The notes: generated from the sequence alone by a model not told the origin. DNA of 64,000 nt from Siphonodentalium dalli (GCA_032622095.1 CP136068.1:55576025-55640024), one strand, 5' to 3'. Shown: positions 12,181-24,360, counted from the stretch's first letter. A program made the numbers and translations.

Positions 12181-13577
12181 ACTAGCAGGTTAGCCCGCCA
12201 CTGGCGGCGTTTGTCCGAAACATGACAATTTTTTATGTTTTTTTTTGTGTTTTTCAATGAGTTTTCAATATTTTACCCGATTTAGCCCGTCACTGGCGGC
12301 GTTGGTCCGAAACATGACAATTTTTAATATTTTTTTTGGTGTTTTTCAATGAGTTTTCAATATTTTACCCGATTTAGCCCGTCACTGGCGGCGTTGGTCC
12401 GAAACATGACAATTTTTTATGTTTTTTTTGTGTTTTTCAATGAGTTAATATTAATTTTTAAATTTAATTTTGGGTTTTTCAATATTTTACGCGATTTGAC
12501 CTTGAATTGATCATTTTCAAGGTCAAGGTCATGTCGGGGTCACAATATATAATTTGTGGGTACCCGTTTGAAGGTTAAGACTGACCCGATGAAAATTTCC
12601 CCCGTTCCTAGGAACGACAGACATAAGAATGTTTCACCCAACATGCAGTACCCGTCCCTAAAAGAGGTATGATTTAAGGTACATCGGGCGGAAAAACTGA
12701 CCCGATGAAAATTTCCCCCATTCCTAGGAACGACAGACATAAGAATGACACAACACGCACGTTTTATTTTCCGATGAGTTAATTCTGCCTTTTTAATCAA
12801 GATAAATGCATTTCGCGTTTTGCGTCCGTAGTTTCGTAGCCACATGCGAGCGTTTAGCAACGCCGATGACATATACATATATAACAAATGTAGAGTTACG
12901 CCTCTTGGATCGCGAGCGAATCGATAGCTATCCAAACTTTAATTTTGGGTTTTTCAATATTTTACCCGATTTGACCTTGAATTGATAATTTTCAAGGTCA
13001 AGGTCATGTCGGGGTCATAATATATAATTTGTGGGTACCCGTTTGAAGGTTAAGACTGACCCGATGAAAAATTCCCCCGTTCTTAGGAACGACAGACATA
13101 AGAATGTTTCACACAACACGCAGTACCCCTCCCTAAAAGAGGTATGATTTAAGGTACATCGGGCGGAAAAACTGACCCGATGAAAAATTCCCCCGTTCCT
13201 AGGAACGACAGACATAAGAATGACACAACACACACGTTTTGTTTTCCGATGAGTTAATTTTTCCCTTTTAATCAAGATAAATGCATTTCGCGTTTTGCGT
13301 CCGTAGTTTCGTAGCCACATGCGAGCGTTTAGCAACGCCGATGACATATACATATATAACAACATGTAGAGTTACGCCTCTTGGATCGCGAGCGAATCGA
13401 TAGCTATCCAAACTTTAATGGTCAAGGAGTGCTCAGAGCTCGTCCAAAATGCGACGTCGACGATCCCCGTGTTTGAGCTCAATCCGCGCAGCCGTTTTAG
13501 ATTCTATGAATTACCCACATATATATACACACACACACATATATATATATATACGGAGTTCTCAAAATATATAGTAG
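12181..13577. mobile_element. 'actagcaggttagccc' family, unit 3, with internal duplications
   Basis: Begins 'actagcaggttagcccgcca' and ends 'ctcaaaatatatagtag'. The first part has three copies of a block of about 92-96 bp starting 'actggcggcgt' (12199, about 12290, about 12383). The second part is a 476-bp direct duplication, 12468-12943 and 12944-13419, nearly identical. The duplication explains two similar minus-strand open frames (12540-12935 and 13015-13365), which are therefore not evidence of a gene. Confidence 0.65.
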
Positions 13578-14549
13578 ATGTGTTTGGCTGATTGGTAATT
13601 TAATTTATAGTTATTAGTTAATAAAAGTTTGACAACCCCGAATGTTACCAATATATCCATATGTAACTGAAACATTCTGGCAGTAAGCACGAAACGTTTT
13701 GCACCAGGTTTCACACATGAATATACAATATAACTCATCTTAATTCATCTTTCGCGCGTGTGTCGTTCAAACAGTTTTTCAAGCAGAATTATTAGAAGTG
13801 GTGCCTAAAGTTTCTTTGACGTGACTCCGGTGAGGGAATAACTACATGTATCACTATATATATATGCGTTTCCATTTATGTTAGCGCTAAATTTCAAATG
13901 CGGGCATATAAAGGGTGGGTGACCGTCATGGGGGTATAGCCAGCATTTCGAAAAGGCGGGTTCGATTATTCATGTTGAGGCACAACACAGGTCTATACTC
14001 AAAGCGACGAGTGGGAGGGTGCAGGATGGGGTATCGCCCTCAATCTAGTGGGATTCCGTGGGGGAGGGCTTCCTGGAAAAAACAAACCCATTGAGAGCTA
14101 ATCTGGAGCATATATGTGTAATAGCAGCATGCAAACAAGAGGAATAATAAAATTATATCTGTCACATGCAGGCATCTGTGTATGTTCAAGTTTCTGGTGG
14201 TATCATCGTGGCAAGTACGTGCTATGTATTAAAACAGCTAGTGCTCATGCAATTCTGAAAATAGCTATCATCCGATGGGAAACACCATTCAGTTGGCAGA
14301 CTTATAAACATGCACAGACTCACACAATTTTCCATAATAAAAAACAACATTCGCAGGGGCGCTGACCACAGCGAAATTATACAAATAAACACATTATATA
14401 AATCCTATAGGGAATTTGCTATATGGTTTACATAATGTGTGGATTCGTTCATAATGGTCAACGACAAAGAAAACGAGTTATATGCAATCTTTTTAATGAG
14501 ACCTCTGGGCCAACTTGACACACTTTAGGCTAACGATGGCACTGTTGTT
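13578..14549. other. Unannotated stretch
   Basis: No recognisable gene or repeat. A possible RNA polymerase III B-box-like 'gggttcgatta' at about 13949 has no matching A-box or cloverleaf around it. Confidence 0.35.
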
Positions 14550-14553
14550 CAGG

Positions 14554-14555
<2 letters not shown>

Positions 14556-14630
<75 letters not shown>

Positions 14631-14701
14631 TGTGTGTGTGTGTGTGTGTGAGGGTGTGTGTGTGGGGGGGGTGTGTGTGTGTGTGTTGGGGGGGGGGGGG
14701 G
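14556..14701. repeat. Compound microsatellite (GA)n-(TG)n-(G)n
   Basis: Roughly 75 bases of GA repeat pass into TG repeat with G-runs and end in a G-tract of about 12. The purine/TG strand bias could favour non-B DNA. Confidence 0.95.
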
Positions 14702-14762
14702 CTAACCCCGGGATTCTCGAAAGGGCCTTTCCCTAACCTTTCAGGGCGGGTTCGTCCGAACC
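14701..14762. repeat. Short dispersed repeat shared with 48421
   Basis: 'gctaaccccgggattctcga' followed by 'aagggcctttccctaacc' recurs with small changes at 48427-48475. Both copies follow a G-run. The block contains the dyad 'gaaagggcctttc'. Possibly a terminal piece of another G-run-ended element. Confidence 0.5.
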
Positions 14763-15671
14763 CTATATATAGCTGGCTACATGGATGGTGGCCGTCTTAA
14801 TAAGAATCCGGATAAATCTGTCCCAACATGTTCCAATATTGTTTGATTAATTATTATTCATTAGACCTAAAGGCGAATACATTTAGCCCCGACTTCATTG
14901 GAATCTGGGTATGACTTTCCTAGAGACGAACGCCTGCGCCGAATGGTACAAGCAATATTTCTAGTGTCCAAAATGGTGTTTCAAGTTATCCTCTGCGTGG
15001 ACGAGGGATTTCGGTCGTGATGGCCTCGATCGCACCACCCATGTCAGAATAAAGTATCATATCGGGTGATATGGTTAGGGTTACTGTGAAGTTTACCGTC
15101 GTTTCATGCTTCACAAACACAGACCACTGGTACATGCATACGCAGCTAACAAACTAGACCAGAGCACGTTATATACTCTCAGTTTGATTGGATAAAACAT
15201 CGGCGTACATTTGGTTTAGTAGCGGTATATCGCCATCTATAATGATTGGACATATTCATTGTGTCCCACATAGAACAACATTACACATGCCATGGAGCAG
15301 TGTGGATGCACATCGGATCGGGGCACTAGTTATGAAACTATAGTTATAAAAATTATGGCAAACCCCTCTCCCTGGCTGAAGAAAAACAGCTGATAATGAG
15401 TGTGTCAACATACAGGAAACAATACAAACGAAAGGTATAGGATTCGGCTTGATGATGGTGCCCCATGTGTCCGTAATGTCGATTGAGGCTTGATGGTGGT
15501 GCCTCAGGTGTCCGTAATGTCGATTGACGCACAATGAACGCGATCAAATGTGCTATACACTTTACAAACTGAGCCAATAGATCCTCCTCCTATTATTGGC
15601 TGTCGATCCCTGATCGATCTATATATATTATTTAGACGATACAGACCCTACTTTATTTTGTTCTTCTGATG
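14763..15671. other. Unannotated stretch with a 41-bp duplication
   Basis: A 41-bp direct duplication occurs at 15446-15527 ('ggcttgatgatggtgcc' to 'gtaatgtcgattga'). Nothing else was recognised. Confidence 0.4.
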
Positions 15672-15855
15672 GCTCTTAATGGCTAAGACACTGCGCTTGG
15701 TTTCTTACCAAGAAACCAACGAACCAGCATTCGAGCATTGAACAACAGACAATTACATAGTATAGGTGCGAGTTGTACCGACGCTCCATTTACCAGGTTG
15801 TCCGTTGATTGCTTTGCTTAAGCACATAACCCAAGCGCGACTGTCTTAACCACAA
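15672..15855. repeat. Inverted pair of tRNA-like heads
   Basis: The left arm reads 'aatggctaagacactgcgct' (15679-15698) followed by 'tggtttcttacca'. The right arm, read on the minus strand from 15853, gives 'gtggttaagacagtcgcgct' then 'tgggttatgtgc'. The arms share tGGyTAAGACA..GCGCTTGG. The left arm can draw a five-pair stem 'cttgg/ccaag' around a 7-base loop, reminiscent of a tRNA anticodon arm. A tRNA-derived SINE pair or a MITE with this terminal repeat are both possible. No intact tRNA is claimed. Confidence 0.45.
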
Positions 15856-15899
15856 CACGAAACTGTTGCAATTGACATTCTTCTGTATGGGGAAATGTG

Positions 15900-16480
15900 G
15901 GGGGGGGGGGGGGGGTCGAACAAAATAAAACTAATTTCGATGAAAAAGCTGTATATTGAACTAATTTCGTCAACGTCACTTCGATTTCTCACGCATAAAT
16001 TAATACAATATATATTTTTGCAGAATGTTCTGCTATTGGGCTGAACAATATAGTAAGTGGGCACACCCCTCCATGCAACGTACATGTATCCTGCAGCTGG
16101 AGAAACATTAATACATTGACGAAATGAGTTCTACATGTATATACGCACAGATGCGGTGACACGCCCCCCCCCCCCCCAACTTTGGTAAAACTATTCAATA
16201 TTTGGTTGGAAGTTTCAAGTCTAACACATCATCATGCATTTGGAGATTTCGCATCGAAAATAGGTTGCAAATGATTTCATAGTTTAATATTTCAACCACT
16301 ATTTATAGTGGTGTGAAATTGGTCGTGAATAAATTGGTATCAGTTGGAAATTCTTAACCTTATAGTTGTGCCCGGTTAGCGATTAGAAATTCCCAACAGG
16401 TGGATAGGGGGTGCAAATAGAATTTCCCAAGTTGAGGAAATTGTTGAAAGGAGGTGCAGTTATAAATTCCAAGTATTACA
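15900..16480 (-). repeat. Degenerate copy of the 'tttccaac' repeat family, reverse orientation
   Basis: The block is bounded by a G-run at 15899-15915 and contains a C-run at 16163-16178. On the minus strand, 16160-16480 reads 'ttgggaaattctatttgcac', 'tttccaactgat' and 'ccaaagttgggggg', which resembles 35428-36720 on the plus strand. No coding signal. Confidence 0.4.
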
Positions 16481-16500
16481 CCACAACGGAGACATTCTAG

Positions 16501-17129
16501 ACACGTCCCTGTAAATACGTTTTAAATATAACTTTGCTCACCGCAATTCTGATATTGATGGGTCAGCTCTATTATCTTCATATATTTGTTCCAGCCACTA
16601 TCGCAGAGTTGGGCGTTTTACTGTTGACCGTCCATGAGGTTACTTTCGACAGAATGACTTGTACACTGGCGAGTTCATATTAATCCCGTGCAACAAACTT
16701 AATTAATCGTCCCGTTATCACTGGGATTATATTTGTATCGTCTAAATTGGATAGATCATCTCACTCGTGTCTTCATAATTAAGACACTCGTTGATATGAT
16801 CTTTCCAATACGTAGTGTATAACGTGTACCTGAAAGCGCTGTATAACTCGGCATTATATATATTGCACGGAATCACATCTCGACAATAAGTGATGTAGCC
16901 CCACCCCTGGCAGGTGGCATGCACGATACATTCGCTCTTTTTGCATCGTACTCATAATGTTGCCATTTTGTATATATATGTTTTGTTATTATTGGAAGGG
17001 CGGCCAGTGTATAATCATTCTGTACATTTCTTGAAATAACATTGTATAATGGTGATGAGAAATAAAAGTATTAGTATTTGTATCGATTTTCACTAACTGT
17101 CAGTAACTGAGATCATGCTTACATAGATA
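16501..17129. other. Unannotated stretch
   Basis: No protein motif is visible. 'gagaaataaaagtattagta' near 17058-17077 could be a retroelement 3' tail, but no coding sequence supports this. Confidence 0.3.
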
Positions 17130-17506
17130 ACTAGCTGAAAGAAGCTTTATTCGGCGACGGCCCCTTTGGGCGTTAGGGGCCTGTGGCTCCTTTGTGCACT
17201 TCGCGCACATTTTGATCTTAGACAGAGCCTTTATTCAGCGGCGGCCCTTTTGTTCGCTTCGCACACATTTTGATCGTTTAAACATTTTTATTTAAAACAA
17301 AAAAATTCTAATTAAATATTAGATTTTTTAGATGGAATGTTTATTGTTTTTTTTTTTTTAATTAACTAACGTCGTGATATTAAACATTCGCCAGGGTTCA
17401 CCGAGACACCACACCAAATTTGGTTGAAATCGGTCCAGGGGTCTGGGAGAAAAATCGCGAACAGACAGATAGACAACCAGATCATATTCTTTTATATAAT
17501 ATAGAT
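17130..17506 (+). mobile_element. Dispersed non-autonomous repeat, 'actagctgaa' family (copy 2)
   Basis: Begins 'actagctgaaagaagcttta', contains 'gacagagcctttattcagcg', 'tttggttgaaatcggtccag' and 'cagacagatagacaacc', and ends 'tttatataatatag'. It has the same block order as 631-1014. 'atagata' occurs on both sides (17123-17129 and 17501-17507) and may be a target duplication, but low complexity makes this uncertain. Confidence 0.65.
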
Positions 17507-17507
17507 A

Positions 17508-20500
17508 CAGTGAATGAAGTAAATGCGACTAGCTGGCTACCGGCTACCATACATAATTACCACGAAGTCGTAAAAGTCAGTAGAAACATAGATCGCAGAT
17601 CACTATAGAATGACACGCAAATTGTGTTTGCAGATCAAATTTAAAATTTCATTCTTTTGCACCATATGCTGTTGACTTGTAAACATGGGAATTATAGTGA
17701 TAATTATATAAAATATTAATGAAGCAGCGAGTTGTCGTTTATATGCCCCATTGGTTTTGTTTGAGGTTCAATTATCATCGATTTATCCGCTGGGTAGAGA
17801 TGTTTATTGCCTCCTATATTGCTATATTTTGCGGAGATTAACGAAGTTTGCATAGATTAGAAACATTTCGTTTTGCTTTTTGTGGATGTACAACGATAAA
17901 ATGCCAGCAAGATATCGATCAAATTTAAAACTCTGGGTTGATAGTTTTCAATGAAATTGGTATATTTCGTCCACCAACACAGGTACCCGTGATTCACATC
18001 AATGTATATATGCTGTCGTTGTTTATATATATGGCGAAAGCGGCGATACAACACACAGTTCCTTTGGACAATAGTGATAAAAAACCAAGACAACGAAAAT
18101 AGCAGCCCAAATATAAACCGTATATATATATAGGTTATGATAATTTAAGGACATGGCGTTTCAACATGGCACGTACAAGTCACCGTACAGTGTGCGCAGA
18201 GGACCTTGGATCTCCGGCGATACATCCATGCACAATACATTCACCACCACAACATGACTCCATGCACGTGACTCGTCGTCTGGCGGTGATATATCTCAGT
18301 GAGTAAATAACATATTCCAAACACTATTTTTGTTCAGTATGAGAATCTTGAAAGGGGAGGGTTAGTAAACAATATGTATAACCGGATACCGGGCGGGTGG
18401 ATGACCCAAGAGACCAAGAACTTATTTTATACGTTCATGCTATAATTTAATAAAAAACGGGAAAACCCAATATACATGTATAATATGTATAAACATTTAA
18501 AACATATCCCAAGACTTGAGTTAAAGCTATCAATTATTTTATTTTGCCATGCAAGTTATGGGCCCGAGATCAAAATAGATCCGTAAATACTTACAATTAT
18601 TATATAGACGAAGTTAATATGATTCGTAAAGACTCATTTAAATGATCGAATAGTCTGTGACATCTAATACTAGAGAGCGTTATTGTTAATTTAACTGTTA
18701 CATGCATTCGTCTCATGTCACTGCTGTGCGGGACTTAAAATCTACTATTCTGTTCTTGAAATGAGACGCTATATAGATGAAAAGTAAATGCTCTATATAT
18801 GTGAATGTATACGAAACCGTTCGTTTGTTAGTTTTTTTTTATTTAGCCACGTAAGCGTTCTCTATTTAACATCGAGCGATATTATTCATACAGGGCAGTG
18901 GCTTCTACATTCCATAATAAAAAACGAATGGCGAGAGTTGTGCGATTGCTTGACTCTAAGTAACTTATATATAAACCAAATGTCAGGGCGGATTATACCC
19001 AACGTCACTGATACATCTGTGAAGCCCCAAAGAGAAAGGGACACACACACAATTGAAGATAAAATAAGGAGACACAAGCTCATAGTGGCATTCCAGATCA
19101 AAAGGAATTTATATGGAAAATGTGACATCACGCAATGTCTTCAACGAAGACGACAATGAACTAAAGCATTATGTGTTGGGTTTTGATCTAGTGATTACTG
19201 ATACAAGTTCTCAAACGGACGATTGAATTATTAAGCCACTATGAAGTTTGTCTTTGGAGAAGAAAATAATAAAACGAATCGACTCAGCATTTCGTAGAAA
19301 CCACCAGATCACAGACAATGCTTTAAAAAAAGAAATGTGAACTAAACAGAACTAAAAGCAAACATAAGGAACATTTCAACATGTTTCTACCTCCATTGTT
19401 CAGCGACCTGAATGTATAATCGCCTTTGCGTTACTATATTAAACATCACAAAATAGTATCTATAGATTTGGTAGAATATACACGTTTAATGTAATAATTT
19501 CATCTTATTTTATTAGAAAGAAAATGTTATTTTATAATGTGTTCATGCACGTAGTCACGGCTGAATGTTTCTCGAAATGCCTCGTGATGGATCAAGCGCT
19601 ACCACATCACCACGTGAGTTCCGGTGTACAAAGCCCAAAAAGCAGACGCTGATGATGATACGCTTATAATACTCACATAGCCCCTGTAGTTTCGCAACAT
19701 CTGTAATGATATGCATGCTAGAATGAGAATGGGGGAGCACAATCCTACATGATGGTAAGGACTCGTGTGAATAACTTGCATGCATGTAGAGGGTTGGAAG
19801 AACCAACACCATAAGTCATTTTCAATCACGATACATCAGTCATTCCAGTTAAATATCGAAGAAACGTGAGCATTACCAATTTACCGGTTTGTTTGATTCA
19901 AAGCGTTTTCGACCATCACTTACATTTTGACCCAGTTCAGCGACATAACCAACATACCAGATTAACAAATCCAACTGGAGTTACATGTATCTTCAGAATG
20001 CCAAGAAAACTCTATTTTCTATATACAGGTCATTGATCTGACATACACTGTATGGCGAACGTCCCGAAAGGCAAGGGGCCCAACATTAAGGGCATTTTTT
20101 CCACGTTTGTTTTTCGCACATAAATTGTATTCTCTTAATTCAAACTAAAGTTATCGCTCGAAGATTGTGTGACCCGACGAGCGGAGTCGAACGAACTGAT
20201 CAATTACATAATATCACCTTTTTCCCCCGGTATTTTTAAAGGAGATAATTAAACAGTTTGACATTTGACATAGTTCAAGATTGCAGGGCAACGTCTTATT
20301 TATCAGGATTTGAAGTGCATTGTTCTGCACGCTTTCGACAGTTCACAAGTTTTTCACACGACTCCACTGTGTTTTGCCATCAAGTGGGACGAAAAGCGAT
20401 GATTGCATACTTGTCTGAATGAATGAATGATATAAATGAATGCGAGAGAGTGGCAAGCACAACGATATAGCTCATGCATGCTTGATGAGACATGCTCTCA

Positions 20501-21337
20501 GAAGACTACACTAATAGCTCAACTGTCATGGTTCAGAACACGAGGACTTGGTTGTTAACTTATTTTGTCGAACGCATGCAGTGTATGGTGACGTTGTATT
20601 TTTGAAATCAGGAGCATCAATCTGCCTGTCACACATCACGGACAGCATTGGCAGCAAATAATGGAAGATGAAAATTATACAGAATTTCCTCAATAAACAC
20701 CGGAAAACGTGAACAACATTTGCCCGTATGCCGGAACGGGCGGATAGACAAACAGACAGACTGAAAAAGTCAATCCAGTATACCCCAATTTTCTTCGAAA
20801 AGTGAGGATATAACTACCGTCGACAGCTAAAATTTTGGACTAACATAGTTTATTGTATGTTTTGTGAAAAAGCCATGAATGGAGGCGGAGGTATATATTG
20901 TCCGCCAGTTCATCTCGACCAGTGATTATAGAAGTGGAAATCGCATTATACTAAAGTTAAAAAATAGAGCGGTGCCCGCAGGGAAATAACATAATGTTAT
21001 CGAGTCTGAACTATACTCCACGATCAGGAAATTCGGCAATACAGGGGCGACTCATCGGTATCAATTGTTGTCGATACCATTGGGCTAATGGAGTGGGGAA
21101 TTATACTCGTGGAGGTTCGGCCCCGACAAATTAATATTATCATCGTTTACAGGTCATTCTCGGGGCGATTCTTTCATGTTATGGCTTTCTCACACGACAT
21201 CCAAAGTTATTAAGTATGAAAGAAACTCAGTTGATGTCTAATCTATATATATGACCGAATTAATGTTGCCGTTATAATAACTTTATTTGGTTGAGGTTGC
21301 GCCTATGATATCCCGGCTGGTAGAAATGATCAAATAA
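17508..21337. other. Large unannotated stretch
   Basis: No gene was recognised in 3.8 kb. The longest open frame is 123 codons on the plus strand at 18788-19159. It is basic towards its end, lacks known motifs, overlaps an 81-codon frame on the other strand and has no visible splice or promoter context, so it is not called. No tRNA or repeat array was seen. Confidence 0.35.
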
Positions 21338-22379
21338 AGCTGCTTTCACATACGTCCGATCCACACATCAGCTTAACGCATGCGTGCGCGCATTGTTTAG
21401 CGGATGGTTTCGGTCTCCAATGTCATCACAGGATCTTTCTGGACCTTCAGCAAAACTCGCGCATCTGCGCTTCGCTCCCGGACCCAAAACCTGTCCGCTT
21501 ATAGCGGATGCATGAATGTTATTATGTAGGGATGTATGGCACCTGTCACCATGTTATCCAATCCTGGGTCAATTGAAGCATGAATTAAATCATTTGTGAT
21601 TGACGATTTAGGTAAAAATATACATTTAATGCATTTTTGCTGGCAGATGCAGTGGCTCTCGGCTCTTTCGCATTTTCTTTATATCGTCGCCGATGAAATG
21701 CTAAATCAACGAAAACTGTTCGCGAGACACTGATGAACTTTTCTCTGTCAGAATACAAATCTTTCACTATTAGATTAGCATAGTCCCATTGTTCTCTTAT
21801 TTTGTAAACGATTTCGTGCTACCATAGCCGTACGGACTACCCCGGGGCTGGGGGGGGGGCTGGGAGGGCTGCACCCCCCAAATTTGAGATATTTTTGGTC
21901 AAATTCGGGCAATTTTCTGGAAAACTGAATGGTATTTCAGGGTAAAATTGTGACAAATTACAGTATTGTTCACATTTCTGCCAGAATTATACATATTTAA
22001 GGTTTGTTATATTTCTGTGTATATAGAAGGTATATTTAAAAAAAAACTGTGATACAACCGTGAATATATCATCTAAAAACTTTCGGGCAAAAAGTCTCAC
22101 CCCACCCCAAATGCGATCACACGTACGGCTATGCATACTCACAAAATCGTTTTGGTCTCCTATATGACTTCTTTTCAAATGTTGTAGATGTAGAAAGCAA
22201 TCATGAGAACGTCCAATTCGTCGGAGGAATCCATGGCGAAAGGAATATTTTTCCACAAAAATATTTCTTTGCGCATCCGACAACGGACGCGTAAGCGCAG
22301 AGCTAAACATACCTATGTGAAAGCATAACGCGGATGTTCGCCTAACGCATGCGTTAAGCGGGCGTATATGAAAGCAGCC
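21338..22379. mobile_element. Inverted-repeat DNA transposon remnant
   Basis: Left end 'gctgctttcacatacgtccg', right end 'cgggcgtatatgaaagcagc' (inverse). Subterminal 'cttaacgcatgcgt' occurs near both ends. It is about 1.04 kb with no recognisable transposase. The longest minus-strand frame (21987-22310, 107 codons) partly overlaps a nested element and has no catalytic motif I can identify. It is probably non-autonomous. The flanking bases do not give a clear target duplication. Confidence 0.6.
21823..22133. mobile_element. Nested MITE with 'catagccgtacg' ends
   Basis: Begins 'catagccgtacgg' and ends 'cgtacggctatg'. Each terminus is followed inward by a G-rich (left) or C-rich (right) stretch, so the inverted repeat extends imperfectly for about 40 bp. 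It lies wholly inside 21338-22379 and so is the younger insertion, if both boundaries are right. Confidence 0.55.
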
Positions 22380-23408
22380 TATAATGACGAGCTAATGCAT
22401 CTGGTTCTTGATCACGTGTCCATTTCGCGGGAAATAAAGCTCAAACTCTCTGAGTTCTTGAAAGCAAAATCACACGAAAAATAATGACAAACAAACATGG
22501 CTTACACTTTAGCTGAAAACACGTGGCGTCGGTATGCAATAAGACGCAATTCTTTACAAGCGGAATGTCTGGTGCACCCAACAAAACAATCGAATCAAGT
22601 TAGTCACAATTTGCGGGATCGTTCGTTGACAAAAGTGACTTGCGTGAATAATTAGATTGTTTGTGATGTCGTGCAATACAGGACAGATGCATGATGACGT
22701 GCCTGAGATAACACGCTCGGAGATTGTTAATCAACCGCACCCTCGCTCACTTCTCTCAAAAGAACCCCATTACGCCATGCATCTCGGCGCATAACGCGGT
22801 TAACGACGGATTTTAGAGACCTCGCCATCAAGAGAAAAGAATATCGGAGACATTTTGTAAACAACTAATCGCTTGTGGTATATTCCCCCCATCGTTATAC
22901 CCCGCCCCCACAAATATCGCAGCCCATTCACCAATTTCTCGTTGAACCAGAGATAAAACAAAAACTATAACAATAGCATTTCACGTGAATTGATTCAGAA
23001 TATCAATTAATGTCATGCAATCGACTGGTAAGGTACAACACCGTTGGACGATAATCAAACTACCGGAAGTTCGATAAGTCGCCTTGTGGCGTATTTATGC
23101 CCAATTGTTAATGAAAAATGACTTTGCTAACTTTCTGAACAGGTAACTGATACGAAACAGGTATCATGGTAGCAAAGAAACCACACTATCAGATCGAACC
23201 ATACCTGTGGTGTCTTGGGTGATCTTATTGAACACAAAAGTGGACCCTACGCGGGTCTCGCGAAAACTACGGCCGCACATAATATACTTAATATACTATT
23301 AAGTGGATCTCTGTTTGTTTTATTTTTGCAGACATGAGAAGATATGTGTAGCTCAATTGCCTATATAAATATGACCTGTTGTGCCATTATATAGATTGAT
23401 AAACGGAA
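22380..23408. other. Unannotated stretch
   Basis: No gene or repeat was recognised. Short open frames only. Confidence 0.35.
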
Positions 23409-23807
23409 TATGGAATCCTATTAGGGCCACTTCATAATGGCGCTTTCGGCGCGCGCCGAAAGCGACAAAAAGTACGCCATTAGTAACGCGCCGAAAGCGA
23501 CAAAATATGCGCCGTTACGGCGCACTATTTGTCGCTTTCGTGGCACTTTTTGTCGCTTTCGGCGCTTTCGGCGCACTTTTTGTCGCTTTCGGCGCTTTCG
23601 GCGCGCGCGCCGGAAGCGACAAAAAGTGCGCCATTAGGGTATGTTTCGGCGCGCGCCGGAAGCGCCGAAAGCGACAAAAAGTGCGCCGTAACGGCGCACT
23701 TTTTGTCGCTTTCGGCGCTTTCGGCGAGTTACTAATGGCGCACTTTTTGTCGGTTTCGGCGCGCACCCGAAAGCGTCATTAGGAAGTGGCCCTAATAGTA
23801 TTCCATA
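23409..23807. mobile_element. GC-rich multi-hairpin foldback element with 6-bp target duplication
   Basis: The 399-bp element starts 'tatggaatcctattagggcc' and ends with the inverse 'ggccctaatagtattccata'. 'acggaa' flanks both sides (23403-23408 and 23808-23813). The interior is built from alternating orientations of 'gcgccgaaagcgacaaaaag' and 'tgcgccattag'. The centre, 23662-23718, is an exact dyad with two 28-base arms around one base. The block is strikingly GC-rich in an AT-rich setting. Arg/Phe-rich open frames on both strands are products of the palindromes. Confidence 0.8.
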
Positions 23808-24077
23808 ACGGAAGGAAGTCTGAAGGCAGACATATTTTTGCGTGGAGGTAAATTATTTATTTACTTCTCTCATACTATGTGGGCGTTTGCCGTCCCATTT
23901 TGCTTATATGGCACGGAACGTGAACATCGAATACTATATAAGCAGGGACCGCAGTCAGAAGACATCGTAGCACGAAGACAGATAACCCAGCCAAGACACT
24001 TGTCGTTGAGGAACTAAATTCACACTACATGTGAAGTACACAAGGGAAACAAATAAATCCAAAAGAGAAATGAAACA

Positions 24078-24360
24078 CGACTGGTTTGTGTTACCGAAGA
24101 GAACACATTGCCAGGTAACGTGAGAGAATGCTATCTTAATGGGGTTTCGACTGGTTTGTGTTACCGACGAGAACACATTGCCTGGTAACGTGAGAGAATG
24201 CTATCTTAATGGGGTTTCGACTGGTTTGTGTTAACGGAGAGAACACATTGCTTGGTAACGTGAGAGAATGCTATCTCAATGGGGGGTTCCGACTGGTTTG
24301 TGTTAACGGAGAGAACACATTGCCTGGTAACATGAGAGAATGTTATCTCAATGGGGTTCG
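24078..24360. repeat. 70-bp tandem repeat, 4 copies
   Basis: 'cgactggtttgtgttac' recurs at 24078, 24148, 24218 and about 24289, each followed by 'gagaacacattgcc' and 'gtaacgtgagagaatg'. The copies differ by a few substitutions. The period is not a multiple of three and shifts by one or two bases in the last copy, so coding is unlikely. Confidence 0.9.

Noticed and set aside
12540-13365. Two similar minus-strand open frames of 131 and 116 codons
   Set aside because: The similarity comes from a 476-bp DNA duplication within a non-coding repeat family. There are no motifs and no codon-type conservation.
13940-13970. Possible tRNA B-box 'gggttcgatta'
   Set aside because: No A-box at the right distance and no cloverleaf could be drawn.
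18788-19159. 123-codon plus-strand frame
   Set aside because: No recognisable motif, an overlapping antisense frame and no splice or promoter context. Chance is likely in AT-rich DNA of this length.
23437-23782. Arg/Phe-rich frames on both strands
   Set aside because: Translations of a palindromic GC-rich element. The same peptides appear on both strands.
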